From positions 79,356,285 to 79,420,284 of the forward strand of contig CM019713.1 of NCBI GenBank assembly GCA_009760885.1: DNA of 64,000 bases, given 5' to 3'. Every line of letters begins with the position of its first letter. Positions within the stretch are counted from its first letter, which is position 1. The stretch comes from Achatina immaculata (taxonomy: Eukaryota > Mollusca > Gastropoda > Stylommatophora > Achatinidae). Below, one piece after another: positions 11,801 to 26,800 of the stretch. The position numbers and the translations under genes were made by a program. The notes beneath the pieces were generated by a model. It was given only the letters and a program-made list of their open reading frames with translations, was not told the origin of the DNA and did not search any database.

Positions 11801-14800
11801 ATGATCTAACGGAAATCGATGTTTTCACTGCAGAGATTTTTCTCTATGAGAACGAAATTACTGCAGCAGTAAAACACGAAGACAAATGTTGAGCATGAGA
11901 CATGTGTTTTTCTATTTAGATGGACTGACAAGCTAGGCAGGGAACGTGCACAAGCGTAACAAAAGAACAAAACTGTGACGTCAGCAGATAAAGCAAAGTG
12001 GCAAAACATGATGGCAGAACAGAATACAGAGGCAAAAAGTTATACCCTGGAGACTACAGTCTTCTGTACACTAATCTTGACAAGACACGATTACAAGACA
12101 GGACAGCAAGACAGGAAGGACTAGATGATCAGAAAATATGGAGATACAGGAATATGAGAGACAAGACGATTATTTAAAACATGATAAGTAGGAAAAAGAA
12201 GATAATAAGATTTTGTAGTAAGACTAAAAACTAAATTAAAAATTTGGAACAAAAACTGTCAACTTACACTGTAAGAATCGAGGGGATGCTCAAACTGGCC
12301 TGAGCAGGAAGGGAAAGACATACAGCCGTGATACTGCCACGTTATTCCACATATTCTTCCCTTAACTTCAACACACTTGACGCATCGTTTCTTACCTTTC
12401 TTTAAATTAACCCTTAACAAAGAAAATGTGATATCTAAAAACTGGAATACTGTTGCTGCTATCACTTTCTAATCACTCGAACATTTCCTCTCTACCAAAA
12501 ACTTTTTTCAAAGGTTGGGAAACAGTCAGGCGGAGTAATATCTGGTAAGAAGTGTACACTGAAAGCCCAAGTTCTTCAAAACATCAACGCCTTGTGAGTC
12601 CTATAAGTAGGTGCATTGCGCTGCACAAAAGAGAACTCCGTTTTGCAGTTTTCCTTTCCGTTCGTTTTTTTTAAAAAATAAGCCTTTAATTGGAATAGCA
12701 AGGTAAAGCAGTATTCTGCATTAACTATTTGATCTTTCCGTCTAAAGTAGCATTACTTTATATCTGTGACTTGCGTATAGGTGTTCTACATTCAGGTTCA
12801 TGATGGGTACTATGAGAACGTGTCTAAGGCATCAAGAGATAGAAATAGTGCACTTCTACTGTACTTTGTATAGATTTAAATGTTGTTGTTGCCTGTGAGA
12901 ACTGGTAGTACTATCCCAACAAAAAAAAGGCAATCTTGTCACCATGGTATATACCCTTTAGTGCCACAACAAAAACGACGATGTTCCAATTGAAAACTTT
13001 AACTGGACTTCCCATTCATTCGACAGAACTAACAGCCAAAAAACTCTATAAAGATAATAAATCTCCAGCTACAAAGACTACACATCAATACTTATTGTAT
13101 GATGAAATGGGCGATGAATAATGAAGATGAGACAAACAAAAAGAGAAGGCCGTGCTGTCAAAGCGGCAGCATAATTAACAAGTGTCACATAGAACTTCCC
13201 GGCACGTAGTCAGTGTCACTGGGTGGAAAACATAGTCTGACTGCACTTAAACAACTACTTACTTTCTCTGAAGTCCAGAGAAAAACACCCAGCATACACA
13301 TATCTCCAAAGGAATACTACAACATTGTTCTGCCCTAAAAAGGACACCTCTGCAGCTACTACAATACTGTTCTATCCTAACAAGGACAACTCTGTAACTA
13401 CTATGTCACTGTTCTATCCTAACAAGGACAACTCTGTAACTACTACAACAATGTTCTCTCCTAACAAGGACAACTCTGTAACTACTATGTCACTGTTCTA
13501 TCCTAACAAGGACAACTCTGTAACTACTACAACAATGTTCTCTCCTAACAAGGACAACTATGTAACTACTACAACACTATTCTATCCTAACAAGGACAAC
13601 TCTGTAACTACTACAACAATGTTCTCTCCTAACAAGGACAACTATGTAACTACTACAACACTATTCTATCCTAACAAGGACAACTCTGTAACTACTACAT
13701 TTCACTAACAAAAACTGTTGTCTACCGGACTATATTACTGAAACTAAGTTATCACTGAACTGGCACAGCTTCTAATGAAATGTTACTTCTATTACTTCTT
13801 CCTTTTCTTCCAATCTCCTTACCACGATTTTTTTATCCAATAAAAATTCTCCGCAGGATTCCCGAATGTTCTACCACGTGAATAATCATGATTTTATGAC
13901 CCTTTGTTTCCCTAAAAAAACATCTTTCTAAAATACCTCTCTGTTACTAAAATTTGTGTGCGAATACTATTACACGTCATCAAATACCACACCACACCAC
14001 ACCCGAACCCTACCCACCCCCCCCCCCCACCCCCACAGCAGTATCACAACAGGCAGGACTGTTGTCTGGTATCTATTCATTGTGTGCAGCATATACTCCC
14101 TGATTTACTTTGGGGTTTCCTTCTGTAGGAACAGGAGGCTCTTGACGACCCAGAGTTGCACACTTGAAAATTCCACACCTTTAGTTGACCTAGTTCTACC
14201 TTGGATCTGAAAAAAAGCCAAAAATTGGTCTTATAATCCTCAAATTGATACTTCACATGATAAAATAGCACTATTTCCAGTTACAGTGACAAAATTACGC
14301 TCATATTTTGGGATGTGAGTTGGGCAGATAACTTTTAAGCACTCCTTCGATATAGTTAAGAAGACAATATGACATTTTAAAATATGTTTGATAATATTAT
14401 GGACACAGATAATGTGAGATATTCAAATTAGATAGCAAGACAAAGCCTTACGAATCGTATATTTATAGTGTTTTTTTCTTGTATTAGTGTGTTGGATGGG
14501 CAGAACAGAATTAGTTACCTAGGTTTATTGGTAACCCTAGAGTAAGAAATAATGGGTGAAAGACAAGCTAGTACCGGAAGTGTGCAATTCTAGTAAAGGT
14601 CCGACTCTGGACTGGTACATAAAGAAAACATGACAGGGTTTTAATAGGTCGGGCTTTGTACACTGATCACGTACTTGCCAGCGGATCGACCACAGGTCAT
14701 TTGTCGTGATACCGTGAATAAAATGTTTATTGTCGGTGGAAAACCATTTATAGGTAAGTTAATAATCGGTTTATACTTTTGTGATGTGGATGCGGGCAAG

Positions 14801-17800
14801 CTGTGTCCATTCTGTGCTTTCCTCCTCCGACCTCGCTTAGGTACGATTTAGATAATAGAAATAGACTTAGAATAATCAGAATTCCATATTAATATAATTA
14901 TTCTATGTCAGATGTTTATGTTTAGCAAAGTGCAAGATAGAGATTTATATGTCCACATGATTATGTATTACTGTGTTCTACATAAGAGAATGTTTGCATA
15001 CGATTTTTGCCAATTAGTTAATTTATAATAACACCTATAATTTGTATATGATTATTGTATGAGTATTTTGAGATTTTATCCAGAGAACGATTTTTGTTGC
15101 ACATCAATCTAACATACATGTGTAAGGTTGTTTTACTGCACTTTGTTAATTATTCGTTGATCTATGTTTGTAGGATTCCAAACACTGAAAGCAATTGTTT
15201 TAACGATTTTGTTCTTAGATATATATAATCTGATGAATAATAACATATAAAATGATGATCCTGTGTTTGAATTTGCGAACCATGTAAACAGATTATTTAA
15301 TATACATTTATGATTTTTTGAAGTTTATGATTAAGTAGTATTAATTGTTTTTGTTTTCTTTCATTGGTGTAGTGTGTGAATGCGTCTGTGAATGTGTCTG
15401 TGAATGTGTCTCTTCACTCTTCATATACCTATAAAGATAAAATGGCAACAATAAAAATACAATATAACAATAACAAAATATAGATTCCAAACAATTATTA
15501 TGACAATCTTAAAATCGTAACGTTATTACAAGTGGACAAATCACAGCGGAGAAGAGCTACAAGCATTGTTAGACAAAATCGTATAAAAAAAGTGATGAGA
15601 AAGGACTTAGTTTAATATAAAAAAATAAGACAGCCATCATGGTCATATCCAAGTAAGAAACACAGAAAAAGATTGCATCAAAATAAGGGCACAGAATTAA
15701 AGCTCATGGACAAATTCAAGTATTTAGGAACAATAATAACACAAGACGGAAGATGCAAAACCGAAATTATGAGCAGAATAGCCCAGATAAACTCAGCATT
15801 TATGGAAATGGAAAACACACTGTGTAATAAAGCTCTGTCGATGAACACCAGAAAGAAAGTTATTCAATGCTACATTGAACTCGTATTATTATGTGGATGT
15901 GAAGCATAGACAGTAACAAAGAACGGCCAGAAACTAATGTAAGCAGCGGAGATGTGGTTCCTGGGAACAAGTATGAGAATACAATGTGCAGCCAGAATAC
16001 AAATGAAGACATTCTAATGGGGGCTGGGCAAAAGAGAGAAATTATGGCAAAAAAAAAGTCCAGGTTTTTAGGACCTGTTTTAAGAAGAGGCAAACTGGAA
16101 CACATAGTGACAACAGCAAAACTAGAGAGAAAATGGGACAGAGGAAGACACAGAAACAATATACTTGACGGAATAAATGAGTGAAACGGAGTACGGTCCA
16201 AAACACATCTTATAGAAAGAGCAAAGGACAGATGGTTGTGGAAATCAGTGACGATCAACGCCTGATTGGCATGGAATAGAGAGAGTGGAAAAATGCACCC
16301 CGTGGCAATCTACACTCAGTGCAAAAAATCATCAGTATATCTTTACTTTAGCTGGAAACACCTCCTTCCTACCAAATAACTTTTAGGGTAAATGTACTTT
16401 TGTGAACTTACTTAGTGCGCAGGTATCCCCCTTGTAGCCAGGCGCGCATTGAAGACACGTTCCATGTACCTGGGTGCAGTATAAATCAAGACACGCTTTG
16501 CTACACTGAAGTGAGCAGTTAAATCCGTATGCACCAGTCGGACAACCTTGGGTACATATACCAGTGACTTCGCTGCAAAACTGACCCGAAGTGCATTTAC
16601 AGCCATGATTACAGTATATTCCAAATGTCTCGTCTGGACAGAAGGTTTCTAAATCAAAGAAAGTATAGACGTACTTCCGTTGCCAAAACTAGAAAAAACA
16701 TAAGTCCAGAACAGAATTAAAAAATAAAAGTTAAAACCAGAAATGAAACGATGAGAGCAAGGGCTGTAAGTAAAACTAAGCATTACACTCTATCTAGAAA
16801 TAAGTCAATTGGTTTGGTTACGTTCTAGAAACAAGTCAAATGGTTTGGTTACGCTCTAGAAACATCAAATCAAATGGTTTGGTTACGCTTTAAAAAGAGC
16901 AAGTAAAATGGTTTGGTTACGTTCTAGAGACAAGTCTGATTGTTTTGGTACGTTTTAGAGACAGGTCAGATTGTTCGATTACGTTTAACAGACAAGTTAG
17001 ATTGTTTCGTTACTTTGTAGAGACCAGTCAGATTGTTTTATTGCGTTCTAGAGAAAAAATCGGATTGCTTGGTTACGTTCTAGAGAAAAGTCCAATTACT
17101 TGGTTACGCTATAGAGACAAGTCAGATTGTTTCGTTACGTTATAGAGATAAGTAAGATTTTTGGTTACATTCTACAGACAAGACAGATTGTTTGGTTACG
17201 TTATTGACACAAGTGAGATTGTTTGTTTACGTTATAGAGATAAGTCAGATTGTTTGGTTACGTTCTAGAGAAAAGTTATATTTTTGGTTACCTTCTAGAG
17301 AAAATTCAGACTGTTTCCGTTCTAGAGACAAGTCAGATTGTTTGGTTACCCTTTAGAGACAAGTGAGATTTTATAGTTACGTTCTAAATGCTAGTAAGTC
17401 TGTTTAGATAAGTTCTAGAGAAATTACAGATTGTTTGGTTACGTTCTATAGAAAAGTCAGATTGTTTGGTTACGTTTTAGAAAAAACTGAGATTGTACAG
17501 CTGCGTTCCAGAGGCAAGACTGATTGTTTAGTTACGTTCTAAAGACCAGTCAGATTGTTTTGTTAACTTTTAGTGACAAGTCAGATTGTTCAATTACGTT
17601 CTAATGACAAGTCGGATTATCTGGTTCCTTTGAGAGACAAGTCGGATTGTTTGGTTATCTTTTAGATATAAATCAGATTGTTTAGTTACGTTGTAATGAA
17701 AATCAGACTCCCTGGTTACCTTTTAAAGACACGCAGATTGCTTAGTTACATTTTAGAGACAAATCAGGCCGTTTGGTTATGATATAGAAACAAGTCAGAT

Positions 17801-20800
17801 TGTTTTGCGACACTCTAGAGACAATTCAGATTGTTTGATTACGTTATAGAGAAAAGTGAGAGTGATTGTTAACGATCTCGAGACAGGTCAGAGTGCTTGG
17901 TTACGTTCTACAGAGAAGTCAGATTGTTTGATTACGTTCTAGAGACAAGTCAGAATGTTTGTATACGTTCTAGATACAAGTCAGATTACTTGGTTATATT
18001 TTAGAGACAACTCAGAAATTTGGTTAACTGTTGGATTAAAGTAAAATTGTTTGGTAACGTTTTAGAGACATGTCAGTTCTTTTGGTTACGTTGTAGACAG
18101 AAGGCAGATTATTTAATTACGTCCCAGAGACAAGTTAGATTCTTTGGTTACATTTTAGAAACAAGTCAGGTTGTTTGGTTACGTTCTGGAGACAAGGTAG
18201 TTTGTTTCATTATGGTGTAGAGACAAGACTTATTGTTTAGTTACGTTCTAAAGAAAAGTCAGATTGTTTCGTTAAATTCTAGAGACAAGTCAGATTGTTT
18301 GGTTACGTTCTAGAGCCAAGTCAGATTGTTTGGTTACCTTTAAGAGATACGTTAGATTGGCTGTTTATCTTTTAATTATAGGTTAGATTGTTTAGTTTCG
18401 CTTTAGAGACAAGTAAGATTGTTCAGTTATGTTATAGGGTCAAGGTAGATTGTTTGGTAACGTTCTAAAGACAAATCATATTGTTTGGTTTCGTTGTAAA
18501 GACAAGTCAGACTGCATAGTTATGTTCTAGAGACAGGTCAGATTGTTTGGTTATCTTTTAGAGACAAGTAAGATTGTTTGTTTATCTTTTAATGGCAAGT
18601 CAGTTTGTGTAGTTACGTGGTAGAGACAAGTCAGATTGTTTGATTATGTTCTAGAGACAAGTTAGATTGTTTTGTTACCCGTTAGTGACAAGTGAGATTG
18701 TATAGCTATGTTCTAGATACAAGTCAGATTGTTTAGTTCCCTTTTAGGAACAAATCAAATTATTTGGTTTCCTTTTAGAGACAAGTATCCTTGTTTAGTT
18801 ACCTTCTAGAGACCAGTCAGATTGTTTTGTTAACTTTAAGTGACAAATCAGATTGTTTTGTTACGTTCTTGTGTCAAGTCGGATTGTTTGGTTCTTTTAG
18901 AGACACGTCAGATTGTTTAGTTACGTTGTAGATACAGATCAAGTTGTTTAGTAACGTTCTAGTGAAAATCAGACTCTGTGGTTAGCTTTTAGAGATACAT
19001 CAGACTTTTTAGTTACGTTCTAGAGACAAATCAGATTGTTTGGTCATGTTATAGAGACATGCGAGATTGATTGGTTACGTTTTAGAGAGAAGTCAGATTG
19101 TTTATTTACATTTTATAGGCAATCAGACTGTTTGGTCATGTTATAGAAACAAGTCAGATTGTTTGGTTACGTTCTAAAGACAATTTAGACTGTTTGATAA
19201 CGTTATAGAGACAAGTCAGATTGTTTGGATACGTTGTAGATACAAGTCAGATTGTTTGGTTACGTTCTACAGGTAAGTCATATTGTTTGGTTACGTTCAA
19301 GAGATAAGTCAGATTATTTGGTTACCTTTAAGAGACAAGTCAGATTGTTTAGTTACGTTATAGTAACAAGTCAGATTGGTTGGTCACGTGCTGGAGACAG
19401 GTCAGATTGTTTGGATATGTTCCAGATACAAGTCAGATTACTTGGTTACATTTTAGAGACAAGTCAGAATTTTGGTTAACTGTTTGAGTCAAGTCAGAGT
19501 GTTTGGTACGTTATAGAAGCACGTCAGTCTTTTTAGTTATGTTCCAGAGACAAATCAGAATGTCTAGTTAAGTTATAGAGACAAGTCAGATTGTTTTATT
19601 ACTTTTTAGAGAAAAGAGAGATGTATAGTTAAGTTATAGAAACAAGTCAGATTGTTTAGTTACCTTTTGGGAACAAATCAGATTGTTTGGTTACCTTTTA
19701 GAGACCAGTCAAGTTGTTTTGTTAACTTTAAGGGACAAGTCAGATTGTTCGGTTATGTTTTAGTGACAAGTCAGATTGTTTGGTTCATTTTAATGACAAG
19801 TCACATTGTTTCTTTACCTTACAGAGACAAGTCAGAGTCTATGATTACGTCTGAGTTACAAATCAGAATGTTTAGTTACGTTCTAGTGAAAATCAGTCTG
19901 TGTGGTTACCTTTCAAAAACGCATCAGATTTTTAGTTACCTTCTAGAGACAAATCAGATTGTTAGGTGACGTTATAGAGACAAGTCAGATTGTTTGCTGA
20001 CATTCTAGAGACAGGTCAAATTGTTTGGTTACGTTCTACAAACAAGGCAGATTATTTGGTTACTGTCTATAGACAAGTCAGTTTGTTTGGTTACCTTTTA
20101 GAGACAAGTCAGTTTTCTTGGTTTCATTTTAGAGAGAAGTTAAAATGTTTTGTTAACTGTTTGAGCCAAATCAGACTGTTTGGTTCCTTTTAGAGACAAG
20201 TCAGATTGTTTGGTTACGTTCTAGAGACCAGTCAGATTGCTTTGGTAACTTTTAGAGACAATTCAGATAGACTGTTAGTTACGTTCTAATTACACGTCGG
20301 ATTGTTTGGTTACCCGTTAGAGACAACTCAGATTGTTCGTTTAAGCTCTAGAAACAATTCAAAATGTTTGGTTACTTTCTAAAATCATGTCAGATTGTTA
20401 GGTTACGTTCTAGAGACAAGTCAGATTGTTTAGTTACGTTATAGATACAAGTGAAATTGTTTGGTTACGTCCTAGAGTAAAATAACATTGTTCAGGTACG
20501 TTCTACAGACAAGTCAGATTGTTTTGTTACGTTCTAGAGACATATCATACTGGTTTATTACGTTCAATAGGCAAGTTAGTTTGTTTAATTATGCTGTAGA
20601 GACAAGTCAGAGTGTTTAATTACGTTATAAAGAGAAGTCAGAGTGTTTGATTACGTTTTAGATTCAAGTCAGATTGTTTGTTTACGTTGTAGAGAAAAGT
20701 TGGATTGTTTGTTGCATTCTATGGAACGATCAGTATGTTTTATTATTTTCTGAAGAAATTATAGTTTTTTTGGTTACGTATTATGGAAAAGTCACATTGT

Positions 20801-23800
20801 TTTGTGACGTTCCAGAGATAAGTCAGATTGTTTAGTTACATTCTAGAGACCAGTCAGATTGTTTTGTTTAATATCTGGAGAAAAGATGGATTCTTAGTTT
20901 ACGTTCTATAAACAACTCAGATTATTTGGTTACATTCTAGTGACCAGTCAAATTTTTTCCTTACGTACTATAGACACGTTACATTCTTTGTTTACACTAT
21001 AGAGACGTCATATTTTTTTTTGTTACGTTATAAAGACAAATCAGATTGTTTGGTTACCCTTTAGAGACAAGTGAGATTGTATAGTTACGTTCTAAATGCA
21101 TGTCAGTCTATTTAGTTACGTTTTAGAGACAAGTCAGATTGTTTAGTTATGTTCTAGAGACAAGTCAGTCTGTTTGGTTACCTTTTAAAGAATAGTGAGC
21201 TTATATAGTTACGTTCTAGAGAGAAGTCAAATTGTTTCGTTACCTTTTAGGAAAAAAATCAGATTATTTGGTTACCTTTTTGAAATAGGTGAGATTGTTT
21301 AACTACGTTCTAGGGACCAGTCAGATTGTTTTGGTAACTTTTAGAGACAAGTCAGATAGATTGTTAGTTACGTTCTAGTTATAAGTCGGATTGTTTGGTT
21401 ACCTTTTAGAGACAAGTCAGATTGTTCGGTTAAGCTCTAGAGAAAAATCAGTGTGTTTGGTTACCTTCTAGAGAAAAGTCGGATTGTTTAGTTACATTAC
21501 AGAAATATGTCAGATTGTTTAGTTACGTTCTAGAAACAAGTCGTATTGTTTGGTTACGTTATCGAGAAAAGTCAGATTGTTTAGTTATATTATAGAGAAA
21601 AGTCAGAATTTTGGTTAGGTTCTAGAGACAAATCAGCTTGTTGCGTTACGTTTATGGAAACATCAAATCAAATGGATTGGTTACGTTTTAGAAATACCAA
21701 ATCAAATCGGTTGGTTACGTTACACTACTACCACTACAAAGTCAACCAGTCAATGATGTGCTTGTCACTTACCTCCCTAACAGCTCTCTTGTAAGCCTTT
21801 CTGCTGTAACCAATATTGCCTGCTGCTCATGCATCCATTTGCAGATTATCAACGATGTCTTGCAGCCATCTTCGCCTTTGTCTTTCTCTCTTTCTTTTTC
21901 CCGTTATGCACCCTTCAAGATGGTTTTCTCTAAATTCTAATGACTTTTAATGTGCTCAAAATATTTCAGTTTTCTCCGTTTAATCCTCTTTACTATCCAG
22001 CCTTCTTCAATATTAAGTTCTTGTAGTATGGATATATTTGTTCTTTTCTGTGGCCACGATAGTTGAAGAACTCTCCTGTAACATTTACATTCAGAGACAT
22101 GTATGTGGTTCTCAGCTGTTTTGTTAAGTGTCCAGGTCTCACAGGCATTTATGTGTTTTTTTAACCTGTTTTGTTAAATGTTCAGGTCTCACAGGCATTT
22201 ATATGTTTTCACCTGTTTTGTTAAATGTCCAGGTCGCATAGGTATTTATAAGTTTTTCACCTGTTTTGTTAAATGTCCAGGTCTGATAGGTATTTATATG
22301 TTTTTCAACTGTTTTGTTAAATGTCCAGATCTCACGGGCATATGCTAAGAACTGTAGAAAAACAAAATTGAGAGCTTGCCCAGACAGGTATTCCTGAAGA
22401 AGATAACAGATCCTTTAACTATTCTCTTGTATAAAGCAAAGACTTGAGCTTCACCAAGAAGCTCTTATATAAAGCAAAGATTTGAGCTTCACCAAGAAGC
22501 TCTTATATAAAGCAAAGACTTGAGCTTCACCAAGAAGCTCTTATATAAAGCAAAGACTTGAGCTTCACCAAGAAGCTCTTATATAAAGCAAAGATTTGAG
22601 CTTCACCAAGAAGCTCTTATATAAAGCAAAGATTTGAGCTTCACCAATAAGTCTTATTACCCCCTCAACAGTGAAAGATATATGAGAAAGAAAACACGAC
22701 AATATTCAGTAATTAAGTTATAACTCTATATAAAACACAACAAAATACATTAACTGATATCCATTCCCGTTATTGGAAATAAAGATGTAACCATTGAAAT
22801 GCCACACTGACACTGTCTTGCTCATCCGAAGCGAATCATAGAAAAAAAAATTACTCAGGACAACAAAGATGTTTTTTACAATAATATTATATGTGCTATG
22901 GGAAAACTAACATGGCAAACGAGAAAACTTTTACATAAAATAATGAAAAACATTAATTTAAAACAATACAATACAAGTAAACCAGTGTGAGTATTCTTAA
23001 TTTGAATAAATAGGAATACTAACTGGATCAAAGAGTCAGATTGTTTGGATACGTTCCGGAGACATTTCAGATTGTTTGGTTGCGTTATAAAGACAGGTCT
23101 GGTTGTTTGGTTACGTTCTAAAGTCAAGTCAGATTGTTTGGTTACGTTCTAGAGTCAGGTCAGATTGTTTGGTGACGTTAAGGAGACAAGTCAGATTATT
23201 TGATTACGTTATAGACACAAGTTAAAGTGTTTAGTTTTAGATCCACGTTACATTGTTTAGTTAGGTTATATTGACAAGTCAGATTGTTTGGTTACATTAT
23301 AGAGACAAGTCAGATTGCTTGGTGACGTTATAGAGACAAGACATACTGTTTATATACGTTATAAAGACAAGTCAGATTGTTTGGGTACGGTTATGGAAAC
23401 ATCAAATCAAATGGATTGGTTGCGTTCTAGAAATAGCAAATCAAATCGTTTGATTACGTTACACTACTACCACTACACAGCCAACCAGTCAATCATGTGC
23501 TTGTCACTTGCCTTTCTGACAGCTCTCCTGTAGGCCTCTTTGCTGTAATCAAGATTGCTTGTTGCTGATGCATCGATTTGCAGATTGTCAACGATGTCTT
23601 GCAGCCATCTTCGCCTTGTTCTTTCTCTCTTTCTTGTTCACGTTATACATCCTTCAAGATGGTCTTCTCTAAAATTTCATGACGTTTAATGTGTTCAACA
23701 TATTTCCGTTTTCTCTGTTTAATCATCTTTACTTCGCCAGCCTTCTTCAACATTAAGTTTTGTAGTATGGATATATCTGTTATTTTTGTGGTCATGATAT

Positions 23801-26800
23801 TCGAAGAAATCTCCTATAACATTTACATTCAAAGGCATTTATGTGTTTCTCAGCTGCTTTGTTAAGTGTCCAAGTCTCATGGACATTTATTTGTTTTTCA
23901 CCTGTTTTGTTAAATGTCCAGATCTAACTGGCATATACTAAGAACTTAAGAAAACAAAATTGAGAGTTTGCCCACAAAGTTGTTCCTGAAGAAGATAACA
24001 GATCCTTTAACTATTCTCTTATATAAAGCAAAGGTTTGAGCTTTACCAAGAAGTCTTATACCCCCTCAACAGTGAAAGATATATAACATGGCAAACGAGG
24101 AAAAATTTACATAAAATAATGAAAAACATTAATTTAAAACAATACAATACAAGTAAACCAGTGTGAGTATTCTTAATTTGAATAAATAGGAATACTAACT
24201 GGATCAAAGAGTCAGCTATAAGTGTTCGAAAGTAACAATTACTTAAATCTCATTTCTATGAAACCTTCAATAAAACACAGCCACGTCCAAGAAATTCCTC
24301 AGAAGAAACAGTTCAATCTTCCTCCATATATTTCTTCAAGTTGAAACAGTTAAACTTGCCTCCATATGTTTATTCAAGTATAAACGGTTAAATCTATCTT
24401 CATATGTTCTCCAAGAAGAAACAGTTAACCTTACCTCCATATGCTTCTACTTCACACAGTGTCAGTATGCGGTGTGGAACATCTGATTGAACTCCTCCCT
24501 TAATCATCAATGAAGTGACAGGAACCCTAGAGAGCAGATTAATCTCGTACACAAGAGACCCATTCTGGCTTGTATCGTTGAAGTAGTTGGTTTCTGAGCC
24601 ATCTTCAGCAAATGTCGTCAGTGAGAATCCTCGCAGCCGTCTCATAAGTACTAAACAAAGATTAACAGTTAAAGAAAGTGCACATTTCTCCACAGCTGTT
24701 CAAACAAATATCTCCCGGCTGATGTATAGGCGAGGACAAAACAAGACATTCGTATGTTATAACTTTTTAGGAATATTTACAAGATTATTTTCTCTTTCGA
24801 TTCGGTCAGATAGCAACGGCCACGACCACTACAATAACAACAACAGCCACGACCACTACAATAACAGCAACAGCCACGACCACTACAATAACAGCAACAT
24901 CCACGACCACCACAATAACAGCAACATCCACGACCACTACAATAACAGCAACATCCACGACCACTACAATAACAGCAAAATCCACGACAATGATGTGCTT
25001 GTCACTTACCTCCCTAACAGCTCTCTTGTAAGCCTTTCTGCTGTAACCAATATTGCCTGCTGCTCATGCATCCATTTGCAGATTATCAACGATGTCTTGC
25101 AGCCATCTTCGCCTTTGTCTTTCTCTCTTTCTTTTTCCCGTTATGCACCCTTCAAGATGGTTTTCTCTAAATTCTAATGACTTTTAATGTGCTCAAAATA
25201 TTTCAGTTTTCTCCGTTTAATCCTCTTTACTATCCAGCCTTCTTCAATATTAAGTTCTTGTAGTATGGATATATTTGTTCTTTTCTGTGGCCACGATATT
25301 TGAAGAACTCTCCTGTAACATTTATATTCAAAGATATGTATGTGGTTCTCAGCTGTCGTGTTAAGTGTCCAGGTCTCACAGGCATTTATGTGTTTTTTTA
25401 ACCTGTTTTGTTAAATGTCCAGGTCGCATAGGTATTTATAAGTTTTTCACCTGTTTTCTTAAATATCCAGGTCTGATAGGTATTTATATATTTTTCACCT
25501 GTTTTGTTAAATGTCCAGATCTCACGGGCATATGCTAAGAACTGTAGAAAAACAAAATTGAGAGCTTGCTCAGACAGGTGTTCCTGAAGAAGATAACAGA
25601 TCCTTTAACTATTCTCTTGTATAAAGCAAAGACTTGAGCTTCACCAAGAAGCTCTTATATAAAGCAAAGATTTGAGCTTCACCAATAAGTCTTATTACCC
25701 CCTCAACAGTGAAAGATATATGAGAAAGAAAACACGGCAATATTCAGTAATTAAGTTATAACTCTATATAAAACAAAACAAAATACATTAACTGATATCC
25801 ATTCCCGTTACTGGAAATAAAGATGTAACCATTGAAATGCCACACTGACACTGTCTTGCTCATCCGAAGCGAATCACAGAAAATAAAAACCAAAATTACT
25901 GGGACAACAGAGATGTTTCTTACGATAATATTATGTGTGCTATGGGAAAACTAACATGGCAAACGAGGAAACTTTTACATAAAATAATGAAAAACATTAA
26001 TTTAAAACAATACAATACAAGTAAACCAGTGTGAGTATTCTTAATTTGAATAAATAGGAATACTAACTGGATCAAAGAGTCAGCTATAAGTGTTCGAAAG
26101 TAACAATTACTTAAATCTCATTTCTATGAAACCTTCAATAAAACACAGCCACGTCCAAGAAATTCCTCAGAAGAAACAGTTCAATCTTCCTCCATATATT
26201 TCTTCAAGTTGAAACAGTTAAACTTGCCTCCATATGTTTATTCAAGTATAAACGGTTAAATCTATCTTCATATGTTCTCCAAGAAGAAACAGTTCACCTT
26301 ACCTCCATATGCTTCTACTTCACACAGTGTCAGTATGCGGTTTGGAACAGTTGCTTGAACTCCTCCCTTAATCATCAATGAAGTGACAGGAACCCTAGAG
26401 AGCAGATTAATCTCGTACACAAGAGATCCATTCTCGCTTGTATCGTTGAAGTAGTTGGTTTCTGAGCCATCTTCAGCAAATGTCGTCAGTGAGAATCCTC
26501 GCAGTCGTCTCATAAGTGCTAAACAAAGATTCATAGTGAAAGAAAGTGCACATTTCTCCACAGCTGTTCAAACAAATATCTCCCGGCTGATGTATAGGCG
26601 AGGACAAAACAAGACATTCGTATGTTATAACATTTTAGGAATATTCATTTGAATGAAATTCAAATACAGAATCTTCTTTTTATATCTTATATCCTTCCCG
26701 TGCCGTTAAACGTCACATAGGGCTCGCAAAGTAGTTCACCAATTTTTCCTGTCTTCAGTGAGTCTTTCAACCTCAAAAAAGATTTTATGCCTGTTAATTT

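Noticed and set aside
12259..12465. Minus-strand cysteine-rich frame ending at a GTAAGT donor, considered as a further exon of the host gene
   Set aside because: In this frame the donor is at phase 0, while every placed exon is phase 1; the alternative frames give phase 2 or a stop. The cysteine spacing does not match the EGF units, and no convincing acceptor was found.
16412..16624. 70-codon minus-strand frame at exon 7
   Set aside because: It is a shifted reading of the exon; the frame set by the splice phases gives the EGF cysteine pattern instead.
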